Part shown: positions 6,025-6,533 of the stretch, piece by piece
Position numbering within the stretch: position 1 is the stretch's first letter
Layout of the letters: every line of letters starts with the position of its first letter
Origin: CAZRGV01 sp964599655
GTDB taxonomy: Bacteria; Planctomycetota; Planctomycetia; Isosphaerales; Isosphaeraceae
Direction: 5' to 3'
Assembly (NCBI GenBank): GCA_964599655.1
Contig: CAZRGV010000237.1
Location: 1-6,533, forward strand
Length of the DNA: 6,533 nt
The notes under the pieces: model-generated
What the model saw: only the letters and a program-made list of their open reading frames with translations
Told to the model about the DNA's origin: nothing
Databases searched by the model: none
Translations under genes and position numbers: made by a program

Positions 6025-6533
6025 TCAAGAGGCCCCTTTGAAGAAGTCGAGGACGAGCGGGTTGACGACCTCGCCGCCTCGGGTGACCAGTGTGCTTCGG
6101 ATGATCTCGTCGTCCCGGTCCGGGGGGGGCTTGGACTGGAGAAGACCGTCCTGGACGAGGTAAAGGAGGAACGCGCTGAGGTTCCTGGCGTACATCTGGC
6201 TGGCGTGGAAGGGGACCGAGCTGGCGAGGTTGAAGCGTCCGAAGAGGGTGACGCCGTGCTCGACGGCGACCTCGCCGCCGCGGGTGAGCTCGCAGTTGCC
6301 GCCGCGTTCGGCGGCGAGGTCGACGATGACCGAGCCGGGGGCCATCGATTCGACCATCTCGCGCGTGACGAGCACGGGGGATTTCTTGCCGGGGATGACG
6401 GCGGCGGTGATGACGACGTCGCTCTCGGCGACGACGCGGCCGAGGAGCTCGCGCTGGCGTTGGTAGAAGGTCTCGTCCTGGGCTCGGGCGTAACCGCGCT
6501 GGTCTTCGGCGTCGCGGGCTTCGAGGGGCAGCT
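6025..6533 (-). CDS. pntAA: NAD(P) transhydrogenase subunit alpha, NAD(H)-binding part (alpha-1), 3' portion
   Basis: Only the C-terminal ~169 residues are present; the gene continues past the right edge. It encodes the soluble NAD(H)-binding domain dI of transhydrogenase, related to alanine dehydrogenase. Starting at the edge, the translation gives RDAEDQRGYARAQ, then ESDVVITAAVIPGKKSPVLV, PGSVIVDLAAERGGNCELT, and FNLASSVPFHASQMYARNL, all in the order expected for the end of dI. The protein ends LVLDFFKGAS with a TGA at 6027-6025, so this is the split form and not the fused E. coli-type PntA. A short proline-rich stretch after the last dI helix (KPPPDRDDE) is encoded over an 8-base homopolymer (G on the plus strand, 6122-6129), a possible spot for sequencing or replication slippage, but the frame is intact here. 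The gene is the most upstream one visible of the pnt operon; its promoter is outside the window. Confidence 0.95.
   Translation of the reverse strand, partial: LPLEARDAEDQRGYARAQDETFYQRQRELLGRVVAESDVVITAAVIPGKKSPVLVTREMVESMAPGSVIVDLAAERGGNCELTRGGEVAVEHGVTLFGRFNLASSVPFHASQMYARNLSAFLLYLVQDGLLQSKPPPDRDDEIIRSTLVTRGGEVVNPLVLDFFKGAS

Noticed and set aside
274..6533. Peptidase, permease, hydrolase and transhydrogenase as one new functional system
   Set aside because: Orientations are divergent and convergent, spacers are long, and the families have no known shared pathway; only the pnt genes form a clear operon.

Overview
The window is a high-GC bacterial chromosomal segment with five protein genes, one of them cut by the right edge and one interrupted by an assembly gap, plus a transposase remnant at the left edge. 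The GC-rich coding style and the look of the proteins (an M13 peptidase with an N-terminal secretion signal, a three-gene pnt operon) suggest a Planctomycetota-type organism, perhaps an Isosphaera-like lineage. That assignment is an impression from the proteins, not a database result.

Layout from left to right. Bases 3-173 (+) encode the degraded C-terminal end of an IS5-type transposase. Bases 274-2312 (-) encode a complete-looking secreted M13 (neprilysin/PepO-type) zinc endopeptidase. Its reading frame appears broken only because a run of 11 Ns (519-529) has a length that is not a multiple of three. A 308-base divergent intergenic region (2313-2620) separates it from a TauE/SafE-type membrane permease gene (2621-3379, +). 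After a 146-base structured spacer comes a small alpha/beta hydrolase (3526-4122, +) that closely resembles the animal ABHD14 family. A 167-base convergent spacer follows. The rest of the window is the minus-strand operon pntAA-pntAB-pntB (6533 to 4290) for the proton-translocating NAD(P) transhydrogenase, with the 5' part of pntAA beyond the right edge.

How the genes work together. The three pnt genes form one membrane enzyme that couples hydride transfer between NADH and NADP+ to proton movement. The peptidase would act outside the cytoplasm and is transcribed away from the permease. The permease and the ABHD14-like hydrolase are co-oriented and could be co-transcribed, but a possible extended -10 promoter and possible alternative RNA pairings lie between them. 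I see no evidence that the genes form a single undescribed system. The points most worth a second look are the bacterial ABHD14-like protein, the structured leader in front of it, the gap-induced false frameshift in the peptidase, and the transposase relic.
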